This document shows, piece after piece, positions 1 through 6,773 of a DNA stretch of 11,228 nucleotides. The notes below the pieces were generated by a model that saw only the letters and a program-made list of their open reading frames with translations, was not told the DNA's origin and made no database searches. The position numbers and the translations under genes are program-made. Origin of the DNA: an uncultured Paracoccaceae bacterium. GTDB lineage: Bacteria > Pseudomonadota > Alphaproteobacteria > Rhodobacterales > Rhodobacteraceae. Position 1 is the first letter of the stretch, and every line of letters starts with the position of its first letter. The stretch lies in assembly GCA_937927885.1 (NCBI GenBank), contig CALEZJ010000289.1, forward strand, positions 1-11,228, written 5' to 3'.

Positions 1-39
1 GCGGGGCTGGCCGGGATCGCGCTGGACCGGCGCGGCTGA
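1..39 (+). CDS. C-terminal end of an unidentified protein (partial)
   Basis: Only the last 12 codons and a TGA stop (37-39) of a gene that begins outside the window are visible; they end in the residues ALDRRG. All 12 third codon positions are G or C, as in the genes around it. An intrinsic terminator starts right after the stop, which supports this frame over the other open frame. The piece is too short to name a family. Confidence 0.55.
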   Translation, partial: AGLAGIALDRRG

Positions 40-41
40 GG

Positions 42-64
42 GCGGCCAGGGCGGGGCCGCTTTT
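42..64 (+). terminator. Intrinsic terminator of the upstream gene
   Basis: A perfect 6-bp GC stem (GCGGCC at 42-47 with GGCCGC at 55-60) encloses a 7-base loop and is followed directly by TTTT at 61-64. It begins two bases after the stop at 37-39. The form and position fit a rho-independent terminator that separates the upstream gene from ndk. Confidence 0.7.
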
Positions 65-89
65 CATTCCCCCGGGGCCATGCTAGAGG
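61..89 (+). promoter_or_regulatory. Possible ndk promoter
   Basis: TTTTCA at 61-66 matches the -35 consensus at 4 of 6 positions. After a 17-base spacer comes TAGAGG at 84-89, preceded by TG at 81-82 in the extended -10 arrangement. This would place the transcript start near 95 and leave a leader of about 55 bases before the ndk ATG. The -35 overlaps the T-run of the preceding terminator. The match is weak; the terminator on one side and ndk on the other is the main reason to expect a promoter here. Confidence 0.3.
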
Positions 90-150
90 CCGCGGGTGTT
101 TTTCACGGCTGTGGGCATGGGGCCCGGGCCGCACAACCAGAGAGCTGACC

Positions 151-573
151 ATGGCCATCGAACGCACCCTGTCGATCATCAAGCCCGACGCGACCCGCCG
201 CAACCTGACCGGCAAGATCGTGGCGAAATTCGAGGAGGCGGGCCTGCGCGTCGTCGCTTCGAAGCGCATTCACCTGACCGCGGCGCAGGCCGGCGCGTTC
301 TATGCCGAGCACCGCGAGCGCGGATTCTACGGCGAGCTTTGCGCGTTCATGGCCTCGGAGCCGGTGGTGGTTCAGGTCCTGGAAGGCGAAGGCGCGATCG
401 CGAAGAACCGCGAAGTGATGGGCGCGACCGATCCGGCGCAGGCCGCCGAGGGCACGATCCGCAAGGATTTCGCGCTGTCGAAGGGCGAGAATTCGGTGCA
501 CGGCTCGGACAGCCCGGCCTCGGCCGAGCGCGAGATCGCCTTCTTCTTTTCCGGCCTGGAACTGGTCGGCTGA
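151..573 (+). CDS. ndk: Nucleoside diphosphate kinase
   Basis: Ndk is a cytosolic enzyme that moves the gamma-phosphate of ATP onto NDPs and dNDPs through a phosphohistidine, balancing nucleoside triphosphate pools. The 140-residue protein has the family's usual length. The N-terminus [10 protein letters not shown] (5-14) is the typical first strand with the conserved KPD. The segment NSVHGSDS near 114-121 carries the active-site histidine, about residue 117, in its characteristic context. The ATG at 151 starts the family's N-terminus exactly; a longer in-frame GTG start is not needed. A purine-rich GAGAG lies just upstream as a modest ribosome-binding site. The gene appears monocistronic, with intrinsic terminators on both sides. 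PPK2, encoded further along, also phosphorylates nucleotides, but the two genes are not linked in one operon. Confidence 0.97.
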   Translation: MAIERTLSIIKPDATRRNLTGKIVAKFEEAGLRVVASKRIHLTAAQAGAFYAEHRERGFYGELCAFMASEPVVVQVLEGEGAIAKNREVMGATDPAQAAEGTIRKDFALSKGENSVHGSDSPASAEREIAFFFSGLELVG

Positions 574-606
574 GTTTTCAGCGGGATTTCCGGTTTTGGC
601 CGGGTC

Positions 607-632
607 AGGGGGGCGCTCGCGCCCCCCTCTTT
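607..632 (+). terminator. Intrinsic terminator of ndk
   Basis: A strong hairpin pairs AGGGGGGCG (607-615) with CGCCCCCCT (620-628) around a 4-base loop, CTCG. It is followed by CTTT at 629-632. It lies 34 bases beyond the ndk stop and is oriented for plus-strand transcription. The other side has no T-run, so any service to the convergent transglycosylase gene would be weak. Confidence 0.8.
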
Positions 633-644
633 GCGTGCCGCAAA

Positions 645-677
645 TTCACCCCCCTGAGGATATTTGGGGACAGATGA
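645..677. other. Rhodobacteraceae-type intergenic signature
   Basis: Between the ndk terminator and the convergent transglycosylase gene lies an AT-richer block centred on CTGAGGATATTTGGGG (654-669). It is flanked by TTCACCCC on the left and by GATGAA on the right, so the ends are loosely dyad-symmetric (TTCA at 645-648, TGAA at 674-677; CCCC and GGGG inside). From memory, similar blocks recur at gene 3' ends in Rhodobacteraceae genomes; I cannot confirm that here. Only one copy is present in this window. Its role is unknown. Confidence 0.35.
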
Positions 678-687
678 AAGGGCACGG

Positions 688-1149
688 TCAGCGGCAGCGG
701 CGGTTGACCTCGCGCGCGGCCAGGCCGGTTTCGACCAGCAGGCAGCGGTCGCGGGCGTCGTAGTAATAGCCCCGCGCATAATGCTGCACGGCGCGGTCCA
801 TGTTGCCGTCGGCGACGATCCATGCGCCACGCAGATAGCGGCCGGCGTAACGCAGGTTCACCTCGGGATCCAGCAGGTCGCGCGGCTCGCCCTGAAAGCC
901 CATGGTGCGGGCGGTCTGCGGCAGGATCTGCATGAGGCCCCAATAGGGCCCGTTGCGCGCATCGGCGCGGTAATCGCTTTCGCGCTGGATGACCCGGTGC
1001 AGGAGGGCCTCGGGAATGCCGTGTTCGCGCGCCGAAGCCTCGATCAGGCGGCGCATCTGCGGCGTCTCGCCGGGATAGAGGCGGCTGACCTGGGGTTCGG
1101 GCGCGCTGGCGCAGGCGGCGAGGAGAAGCACAAGGACAAGGGCACGCAT
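688..1149 (-). CDS. Lytic transglycosylase SLT-domain lipoprotein
   Basis: This is a small peptidoglycan lytic transglycosylase that would cleave the MurNAc-GlcNAc bond and form 1,6-anhydroMurNAc in the periplasm. The 153-residue product begins with a hydrophobic signal (LVLVLLLAAC) ending in a lipobox with Cys13 as the predicted lipidated residue, so it is probably anchored to a membrane. The SLT fold follows: catalytic Glu57 in QRESDY, the GLMQ motif at 71-74, NLRYAGRYL at 98-106, and HYARGYYY near 123-130. Two ATGs stand side by side (1152 and 1149). I chose the second because GGAG lies 6 bases before it and only 3 before the first. Its ATG shares one base with the TGA of the upstream tfoX-like gene, which implies translational coupling. 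It is shorter than most transglycosylases and has no additional domain. Confidence 0.9.
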   Translation of the reverse strand: MRALVLVLLLAACASAPEPQVSRLYPGETPQMRRLIEASAREHGIPEALLHRVIQRESDYRADARNGPYWGLMQILPQTARTMGFQGEPRDLLDPEVNLRYAGRYLRGAWIVADGNMDRAVQHYARGYYYDARDRCLLVETGLAAREVNRRCR

Positions 1150-1505
1150 CATCCGCTCCGTTTGCGTCGGGGGGAACGGGGGTCGATCACACCGATCTCA
1201 TCGAGGATCGCCTCGATCCCGGCAATCCCCCCTTTGGCGGCATGGGCGGCTTTCAGCGCATCGAACCGGGCGCGGAGGGCGTCCTTTTCGGCGCCCTTGC
1301 AATCGTTCCAGGGGCGGCCTTGCAGCGCCATGACGAGGACGTAATAGCCGATGAAATGCGGCCTCTCGCCCGCGGCGAGCAGCGCCGCATAGGCAGCGTC
1401 GGCGCCGAGGTGCCGGAGGGTCTCGGCGTCAGGGATCCCCGCCCGCGCAAAGGCGGTTTCGGTGGCGAGTCCGAGGTTGCGCAGGGTCGAGATCGGGGTC
1501 TTCAT
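1149..1505 (-). CDS. TfoX C-terminal-domain protein
   Basis: The 118-residue product matches the C-terminal domain of TfoX/Sxy, the competence regulator. It opens with STLRNLGLATETAFARAGI (6-24), the typical helix-hairpin-type start, followed by DAETLRHLGADAAYAALLAAG (26-46) and FIGYYVLVMALQGRPWND (51-68). The N-terminal TfoX domain is missing, as in many alphaproteobacterial relatives, so a competence role cannot be assumed. The tail ending in IDPRSPRRKRSG is basic. A longer ORF begins at 1571, but its extra 22 residues do not fit the family, so I start at the ATG at 1505. No clear Shine-Dalgarno precedes it. A three-codon ORF (ATG GCG CCA TGA, from 1513) ends overlapping this ATG and could couple initiation. 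The gene overlaps the downstream transglycosylase start. Confidence 0.8.
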   Translation of the reverse strand: MKTPISTLRNLGLATETAFARAGIPDAETLRHLGADAAYAALLAAGERPHFIGYYVLVMALQGRPWNDCKGAEKDALRARFDALKAAHAAKGGIAGIEAILDEIGVIDPRSPRRKRSG

Positions 1506-1593
1506 GGCGCCATGATGAGCGCGCGATGCGGCGCTTGGCAAGAGGGGCCGCGAATGGCAGGATCGGCGCATGGGGCGGAGCCGGCGGCGGGGG

Positions 1594-1608
1594 CCGGGGC
1601 AGCCCCGG
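1594..1608. repeat. 15-bp GC palindrome
   Basis: CCGGGGC-A-GCCCCGG is a perfect palindrome with 7-bp arms around one central base. It lies about 90 bases upstream of the tfoX-like start. No T-run follows in either direction, so it is not an ordinary terminator. It could be an operator or a transcript hairpin in the tfoX-like leader, or simply a chance outcome of very GC-rich sequence. Confidence 0.45.
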
Positions 1609-1613
1609 GGGCG

Positions 1614-1643
1614 ATATGAATGTCATACAATGATATCTTTCAA
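1614..1643 (-). promoter_or_regulatory. Possible promoter of the tfoX-like/transglycosylase pair
   Basis: On the minus strand TTGAAA (complement of 1638-1643) resembles a -35 box. After 18 bases comes TCATAT (complement of 1614-1619), a poor -10 match at 3 of 6 positions. It would give a leader of roughly 100 bases that includes the 15-bp GC palindrome. The -35 lies inside the 18-bp palindrome at 1637-1654, which would make that palindrome a natural operator. The -10 is weak, so this is a candidate only. Confidence 0.25.
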
Positions 1644-1654
1644 AGCGTTGAAAG
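1637..1654. promoter_or_regulatory. 18-bp palindrome, possible operator
   Basis: CTTTCAA-AGCG-TTGAAAG is a perfect inverted repeat with 7-bp arms and a 4-base centre. Its arms are AT-rich in a GC-rich setting and its size suits a dimeric regulator. It lies between divergent genes, about 130 bases from the tfoX-like start and about 180 from ppk2. The regulator is unknown. Confidence 0.45.
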
Positions 1655-1756
1655 CCGTGCCCTTGCCCGACGCCGAGGGCATCCGGCGCAACAGGTTCCT
1701 TTGCGTCCGGGCATTGGCGCGCCTTCGGATCGGCGGATTCCGTGGCCCTTGAATGC

Positions 1757-1807
1757 CTGACATTCTATTGCCTGTCATTCGGACGCCTCTGGCCCCTCAA
1801 ATGTCAG
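1757..1807. promoter_or_regulatory. Cluster of CTGWCAT-type motifs upstream of ppk2
   Basis: CTGACATT (1757-1764), CTGTCATT (1772-1779) and the inverted AATGTCAG (1800-1807) lie within 51 bases, 30-80 bases before the ppk2 ATG. The first and third form a perfect 8-bp inverted repeat, and a fourth related copy, GAATGTCAT, lies at 1618-1626. CTGTCAT is the consensus half-site of the PhoB box, and phosphate control of a polyphosphate kinase would make sense. However, the canonical box has two direct half-sites at an 11-base period, and the spacing here is 15. PhoB control is therefore only a hypothesis. Confidence 0.35.
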
Positions 1808-1837
1808 TTCTTCAATCTTTCTCTGGTGGAGCATGCC

Positions 1838-2710
1838 ATGGACCTGCCCTTTGACGGCGCAATTTCAACCTATTTCCAGACCGGGGCCCCGGCCGAGGTG
1901 CGTCAGGCGATCGAGGCCGGGCGCAAGCGCGACATCCTGACCGAGGGTTTCCCCTATGACCGCTGGATGAAGGCCGAGGATTACGAGGCGCGCATGAAGG
2001 CGCTGCAGATCGAACTGGTCAAGTTCCAGCGCTGGGTCGAGGCGAGCGGCCAGCGGGTGGTGATCGTCTTCGAGGGGCGCGACACCGCGGGCAAGTCGGG
2101 GGCGATCCGGGTGGTCAGCGAGAACCTGAACCCGCGCGGCGCGCATATCGTGGCGCTGCCCAAACCGACCGAACGCGAGGCCACGCAATGGTATTTGCAG
2201 CGCCATGTCGCGCATCTGCCCGGCGCGGGCGAGATCGCGCTGTGCGACCGAAGCTGGTACAACCGCGGCGTGGTCGAGCATGTCTTTGGCTTCTGCACGC
2301 CCGCGCAACGCGCGCTGTTCTTCCAGCAACTGCCCGGCTATGAGCGCGCGCTGGTCGAGGACGGCATCCACCTGATCAAGCTGTGGTTCAACGTCGGCCG
2401 CGCCGAGCAGTTGCGGCGGATGCTGGAACGCGAGCGCCATCCGCTGAAGCAGTGGAAGCTGTCTTCCATCGACGTGAAGGGGCTGGGCAAGTGGGACGCC
2501 TATACCACGGCGATCGGCGAGACGCTGGCGCAGAGCGATTTCCCCTTTGCCCGCTGGACCGTGATCCGGGGCGACGACAAGTACCGCGCGCGCATCGCGG
2601 CGGTGCAGCGGGTCCTGTCTGCCTTTGACTATGACCGCAAGGATTCCGGGGCCATCGGCACGCCGGATCCCAGGATCATGGGCGGCGTCGACCTGTGGCC
2701 GGCGCATTAG
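1838..2710 (+). CDS. ppk2: Polyphosphate kinase 2 (PPK2 family)
   Basis: PPK2 is a cytosolic P-loop enzyme that transfers phosphate between polyphosphate and nucleotides, usually making GTP or ATP from NDP. The 290-residue protein is a single PPK2 domain. Visible features are [11 protein letters not shown] (40-50), [15 protein letters not shown] (74-88) with the Walker A lysine Lys86, the Walker B segment [13 protein letters not shown] (135-147) with Asp137 and Arg138, LWFNVG (182-187), and [12 protein letters not shown] (201-212) from the lid. The motifs fit a one-domain class I or II enzyme; I cannot decide the preferred nucleotide. The start is ATG 1838 because GGAG (1828-1831) lies 6 bases before it; an upstream GTG at 1742 lacks such a site and its extra residues are not family-like. 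The stop codon overlaps that of the convergent gene. Confidence 0.95.
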   Translation: MDLPFDGAISTYFQTGAPAEVRQAIEAGRKRDILTEGFPYDRWMKAEDYEARMKALQIELVKFQRWVEASGQRVVIVFEGRDTAGKSGAIRVVSENLNPRGAHIVALPKPTEREATQWYLQRHVAHLPGAGEIALCDRSWYNRGVVEHVFGFCTPAQRALFFQQLPGYERALVEDGIHLIKLWFNVGRAEQLRRMLERERHPLKQWKLSSIDVKGLGKWDAYTTAIGETLAQSDFPFARWTVIRGDDKYRARIAAVQRVLSAFDYDRKDSGAIGTPDPRIMGGVDLWPAH

Positions 2711-3276
2711 GGCAGGCGGATCACCCTGCCCTGCCTGGCCAGAAGCGCGCCGGTGTCGTCGTCGCCCTGGATCAGCGCCAGCCCGCCGCCCGCGCGCGGC
2801 CCCAGCGCAGCCATCAGGAGATGCGCCGAGGCGGCAGCCTGCGGCGCGGGGTTCCAGATCATCCCGCGCCCGGCCCCGGCGATCAGCAGGCCCGCGAGGC
2901 GCGCAAGCGGCACATCGGCGGCGCTGAGCAGGATGAGCGGCCCCTCGCCGGACAGGTCGGCGGGCAGCTCGGCGGGGACCTCGGGCGGGTCCAGCGGGTC
3001 ATCGAAGCCCTCATAGGCGCGCAACGGACGCAGCCGGGGGGCGAGCGCGGCATAATCCTGCGCCAGCCCCTGCGCCAGCCCCTGCCCCCGGCCCGGCACC
3101 AGCGCGGCCCGTGCGCGCGCCACATCCGCCGCATTGCCACAGGCCAGATGCCCCATGCGCCCGGGGCCAAGGGGCAGGACGGGCAACAGCCGGTCCGACA
3201 GCGGCGCCATCCAGCAGCCACGGGTGAAATGGACGAACAGCCGCTCGGTCAGTTCGGCAAGGAGGAGCGGGTCCAA
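2707..3276 (-). CDS. ALDH-like protein lacking the catalytic half
   Basis: This 189-residue protein resembles two separate pieces of the NAD(P)-dependent aldehyde dehydrogenase fold. Residues 19-59 ([16 protein letters not shown], then [15 protein letters not shown]) match the usual ALDH N-terminus. Residues 111-180 ([50 protein letters not shown]) match the cofactor-binding stretch. The linker is shortened, the WN-type NAD(P) motif has decayed, and the catalytic Glu and Cys half is absent, so it is unlikely to be an active dehydrogenase. The predicted start is TTG at 3276, four bases after the cvpA stop, because starting at ATG 3210 would cut into the ALDH-like N-terminus. It is the last gene of the radA-cvpA operon. 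Its reading frame is intact, so it may be maintained. The ALDH link is my reading by eye, not a search result. Confidence 0.75.
   Translation of the reverse strand: MDPLLLAELTERLFVHFTRGCWMAPLSDRLLPVLPLGPGRMGHLACGNAADVARARAALVPGRGQGLAQGLAQDYAALAPRLRPLRAYEGFDDPLDPPEVPAELPADLSGEGPLILLSAADVPLARLAGLLIAGAGRGMIWNPAPQAAASAHLLMAALGPRAGGGLALIQGDDDTGALLARQGRVIRLP
3057..3085. repeat. 12-bp tandem repeat inside the ALDH-like gene
   Basis: The unit CCTGCGCCAGCC occurs twice in tandem (3057-3068 and 3069-3080) and then partially (CCTGC, 3081-3085). On the minus strand it encodes the duplicated GLAQ-GLAQ near residues 69-76 in the linker of the ALDH-like protein. It keeps the frame and may arise by replication slippage. 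Confidence 0.8.
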
Positions 3277-3280
3277 GGGG

Positions 3281-3841
3281 TCAGCGCGGGGCCGAGCAAC
3301 TGGCGGTCAGTTCCTCGTAGCGCGCAACGATCCAGTTCGGCGCATCCTGGGGGATGTTCTCGCTGATCGAGGTCTGGACACGCGCAAAGAGCCCCACCGA
3401 GCGGCTGTTGTCGACAAGGGGAACAGTGCCGGTCGGCACGGCGCGCTGGAACACGAGGAGCGCCACCGCAACCAGAACGATCCCGCGCAGCACGCCAAAG
3501 AAGAACCCGAGGCCCTGATCGATCCCGCCCAGCGCCGAATTGCGGATCAGGCTGGAAAACAGCGGCGTGAACAGCGCCACGATCACCAGCATGATGGCAA
3601 AGACCCCGGCGAATGCGGCGATGATGGTCAGCTCGCAGGAATCGCCCAGGATGTTTCCGACATAGGGGATCTCGCGCACCAGAGGTTCCACGGTCGGCGC
3701 CAGCACGAAGGCGGCGATGGCGGCGGCGACCCAGCCCGCGATGGCGAGGATTTCGCGCACGAGGCCGCGCGAATAGGCGAGGATGGCCGAGACCACGATG
3801 ACCAGCGCAACCGCAGCATCGACCAGCGTAAAGGTCTCCAT
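3281..3841 (-). CDS. cvpA: CvpA family inner-membrane protein
   Basis: CvpA is an inner-membrane protein named for colicin V production and linked to envelope stress tolerance; its biochemical role is unsettled. The 186-residue protein shows four hydrophobic segments at about 6-22, 33-50, 71-97 and 115-132. Family signatures are SRGLVRE (24-30) after the first segment and GGIDQGLGFFFGVLRG (105-120) before the last. The C-terminus is polar. The ATG at 3841 is preceded by a strong GAGGAGGG ribosome-binding site; a longer ORF from 3886 overlaps radA and is not needed. The start lies 16 bases after the radA stop, so the two are surely co-transcribed. In many proteobacteria purF follows cvpA; here an ALDH-like gene takes that place. 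Confidence 0.93.
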   Translation of the reverse strand: METFTLVDAAVALVIVVSAILAYSRGLVREILAIAGWVAAAIAAFVLAPTVEPLVREIPYVGNILGDSCELTIIAAFAGVFAIMLVIVALFTPLFSSLIRNSALGGIDQGLGFFFGVLRGIVLVAVALLVFQRAVPTGTVPLVDNSRSVGLFARVQTSISENIPQDAPNWIVARYEELTASCSAPR

Positions 3842-3857
3842 CGTCCCTCCTCGCGCG

Positions 3858-5216
<1,359 letters not shown>

Positions 5217-5221
5217 GCGGG

Positions 5222-5250
5222 TTTATCGCGCGCGCAATGGGGCGGCGCAA
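5222..5250 (-). promoter_or_regulatory. Possible radA promoter, near-leaderless
   Basis: On the minus strand TTGCGC (complement of 5245-5250), a 17-base spacer and GATAAA (complement of 5222-5227) make a fair housekeeping-type promoter. The -10 ends 5 bases before the radA ATG, so transcription would start at or very near the start codon. The lack of a ribosome-binding site before radA agrees with a leaderless message. It remains a candidate from pattern matching. Confidence 0.35.
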
Positions 5251-5325
5251 GGCTGGGCGGGGGGATTCCGCTCGCCTTTTGCGCGTCGCTGCGGCACAAG
5301 GGTGTTAGCGCGAACGGAGGACATG

Positions 5326-6288
5326 ATGGCGGATCATCTTCGATGGGGCATTCTGGGCGCGGCCAAGATCGCGCGCACCGATCTGATGCCCGCAATCCAT
5401 ATGGCGCAGGGCGCCGAACTGGTGGCGCTGGCCACCCGTGACCCGGCGCGCGCGGCACCGTTCCGGGCGGTGGTGCCGGGCATGAGGGTGCATGACAGCT
5501 ATCAGGCGCTGCTGGACGATCCGGCGATTGACGCGGTCTATATCCCGCTGCCCAACGATCTGCATGTCGAGTGGAGCCTGAAGGCGCTTGCCGCTGGCAA
5601 GCATGTGCTGTGCGAAAAGCCGATGGCGCTGCGGGCCGAGGACTTTGACGCGCTGATCGCGGCGCGCGACGCCAGCGGATTGATGTGTGCCGAGGGGTTC
5701 ATGGTCTGCCATCATCCGCAATGGCACCGCGCCCGGGCCCTGCTGGCCGAAGGGGCGATCGGCGAACTGGTGCATGTGGATGCGGCTTTCACCTTTTACA
5801 ACGCGGACCCCGCCAACATCCGCAACCGCCCGGAAACCGGCGGCGGGGCGATGTATGACATCGGGGTCTATCCCTGTATCACCACCCGATTTGCCACTGG
5901 CGCCGAGCCCCGGCGCCTGCGCGCGGACCTCAGGCGCGAGGGGGGCGTGGATGTGTTCGGCCGGGTCTGGGCGGAATTCGAAACCTTCACCATGGGGTTT
6001 TATGTCGGCATGCGCGCGGCGCCCCGTCAGGGCATCGCCTTTCACGGCACCGAAGGGGTGATGGAGCTGCCCTTTCCCTTCAACGCGGGCAAGGCGGGGG
6101 CGGCGCAGGTGATCGTGAAACGGGGCAATGACCATACGGTGATCGAGCGGTTCGAGCCCGTCGATCAGTACCGGCTGATGATCGAGGCCTTTGGCCGCTC
6201 GGTGCGCGACGGGGCGCCCTTTGCCTGCCCGCTGGAGTTTTCGCGCGGCAATCAGGCGATGGTCGACGCGATTCTGGCCGCCGGTTGA
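5326..6288 (+). CDS. Gfo/Idh/MocA family oxidoreductase
   Basis: This is a cytosolic NAD(P)-dependent dehydrogenase of the family that includes glucose-fructose oxidoreductase, inositol dehydrogenase and dihydrodiol dehydrogenase. The 320-residue protein has an N-terminal Rossmann fold with WGILGAAKIA (7-16), the strand AVYIPLPNDLH (70-80), and the conserved CEKPM (96-100) holding Lys98. The C-terminal domain carries GGGAMYDIGVYP (172-183) with Asp178 and a Tyr in place of the frequent His, as in the dihydrodiol/xylose dehydrogenase branch. The substrate cannot be stated. GGAGG at 5316-5320 suits the second of two adjacent ATGs (5326, 5 bases) better than the first (5323, 2 bases). It is divergent from radA and 69 bases ahead of the next plus-strand gene. 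Confidence 0.9.
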   Translation: MADHLRWGILGAAKIARTDLMPAIHMAQGAELVALATRDPARAAPFRAVVPGMRVHDSYQALLDDPAIDAVYIPLPNDLHVEWSLKALAAGKHVLCEKPMALRAEDFDALIAARDASGLMCAEGFMVCHHPQWHRARALLAEGAIGELVHVDAAFTFYNADPANIRNRPETGGGAMYDIGVYPCITTRFATGAEPRRLRADLRREGGVDVFGRVWAEFETFTMGFYVGMRAAPRQGIAFHGTEGVMELPFPFNAGKAGAAQVIVKRGNDHTVIERFEPVDQYRLMIEAFGRSVRDGAPFACPLEFSRGNQAMVDAILAAG

Positions 6289-6302
6289 CGCAGGCGTGAC
6301 TG

Positions 6303-6322
6303 GCGCCGCGCAAGGGCGGCGC
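6303..6322. other. Hairpin after the oxidoreductase gene
   Basis: A perfect 7-bp stem pairs GCGCCGC (6303-6309) with GCGGCGC (6316-6322) around a 6-base loop, 14 bases beyond the oxidoreductase stop. No T-run follows, so intrinsic termination is doubtful. It could stabilise the upstream message's 3' end or weaken read-through into the next gene. Confidence 0.4.
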
Positions 6323-6357
6323 TAGGATCGCCCCATTTCAACCCGAAAGGATTTGCC

Positions 6358-6765
6358 ATGCTCCGCCTTCTTCCCGCCGCCCTTCTGGCCCTTGCCCTGC
6401 CTGCCTCGGCACAGGTCGGGGTCGCCATCGTGCAGGCGCCCGAGCAAAGCTGGGGCATGGCCATGGGCCCGACGCCTGACGACGCGTTCAAGGGGGCGAT
6501 CAACGGTTGCGTCGAGGGCGGCGCGCTGGCCGAGGATTGCGCGCCGACCAACTGGTGCCTGCCCGCAGGCTGGACCGTGACCATCGGCGTGATGCATGTC
6601 GAGGGGCTCCACTGGTCGGAATCGGTCTGCGGCCTGCCCAACCTTCATGCGGCCGAGGCGGTGGCCGAGGTGCTGTGCGACCCGGCGTCGCGCGATTACG
6701 GGATTGTCGAATGCGCGCTGGCGCAGATCTATGACCCCGACGGCACGCCGATGATCTCGTATTGA
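6358..6765 (+). CDS. Secreted six-cysteine hypothetical protein
   Basis: I do not recognise a firm family. The 135-residue product has a clear Sec signal peptide (MLRLLPAALLALALPASA, likely cleaved before Gln19), so it should be exported to the periplasm. The mature part of about 117 residues has six cysteines at 51, 61, 67, 91, 107 and 119, enough for three disulfides. The segment SWGMAMGPTPDDAFKGAINGC (31-51) faintly recalls DUF4189-type periplasmic proteins, where a WG motif precedes an Ala-rich helix and a Cys; this is a weak impression. AAAGGA at 6346-6351 lies 6 bases before the ATG, a good ribosome-binding site. The arginase-like gene starts 8 bases after its stop, so the two are probably co-transcribed. 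Confidence 0.85.
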   Translation: MLRLLPAALLALALPASAQVGVAIVQAPEQSWGMAMGPTPDDAFKGAINGCVEGGALAEDCAPTNWCLPAGWTVTIGVMHVEGLHWSESVCGLPNLHAAEAVAEVLCDPASRDYGIVECALAQIYDPDGTPMISY

Positions 6766-6773
6766 CCCGCGCC

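Larger units (their letters stand above)
1506..1837. other. Divergent intergenic region, no credible gene
   Basis: This 332-base gap lies between the divergent tfoX-like gene and ppk2. It includes an AT-richer island at about 1613-1660, unusual beside its GC-rich neighbours, several palindromes and repeated TGTCA/TGACA motifs, which are listed separately. A 40-codon plus-strand ORF (1630-1752) is open but has no ribosome-binding site and no recognisable protein character. The region is best read as regulatory for one or both flanking genes. Confidence 0.6.

Noticed and set aside
1506..1571. Longer start for the tfoX-like gene
   Set aside because: The 22 extra residues are rich in Arg, Ser and His and do not fit the TfoX C-domain, which begins just after the ATG at 1505.
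1630..1752. 40-codon ORF in the gap before ppk2
   Set aside because: It has no ribosome-binding site or recognisable character, and its start overlaps the palindromic island. A regulatory role for the DNA is more likely.
1742..1837. Upstream extension of ppk2 from a GTG
   Set aside because: The added 32 residues are hydrophobic and Cys-rich with no match to PPK2, no ribosome-binding site precedes the GTG, and the ATG at 1838 has a well-spaced GGAG.
6762..6773. TTG start of the arginase-like gene overlapping the upstream stop
   Set aside because: It is possible but adds only four residues, and there is no ribosome-binding site favouring it over the ATG at 6774.
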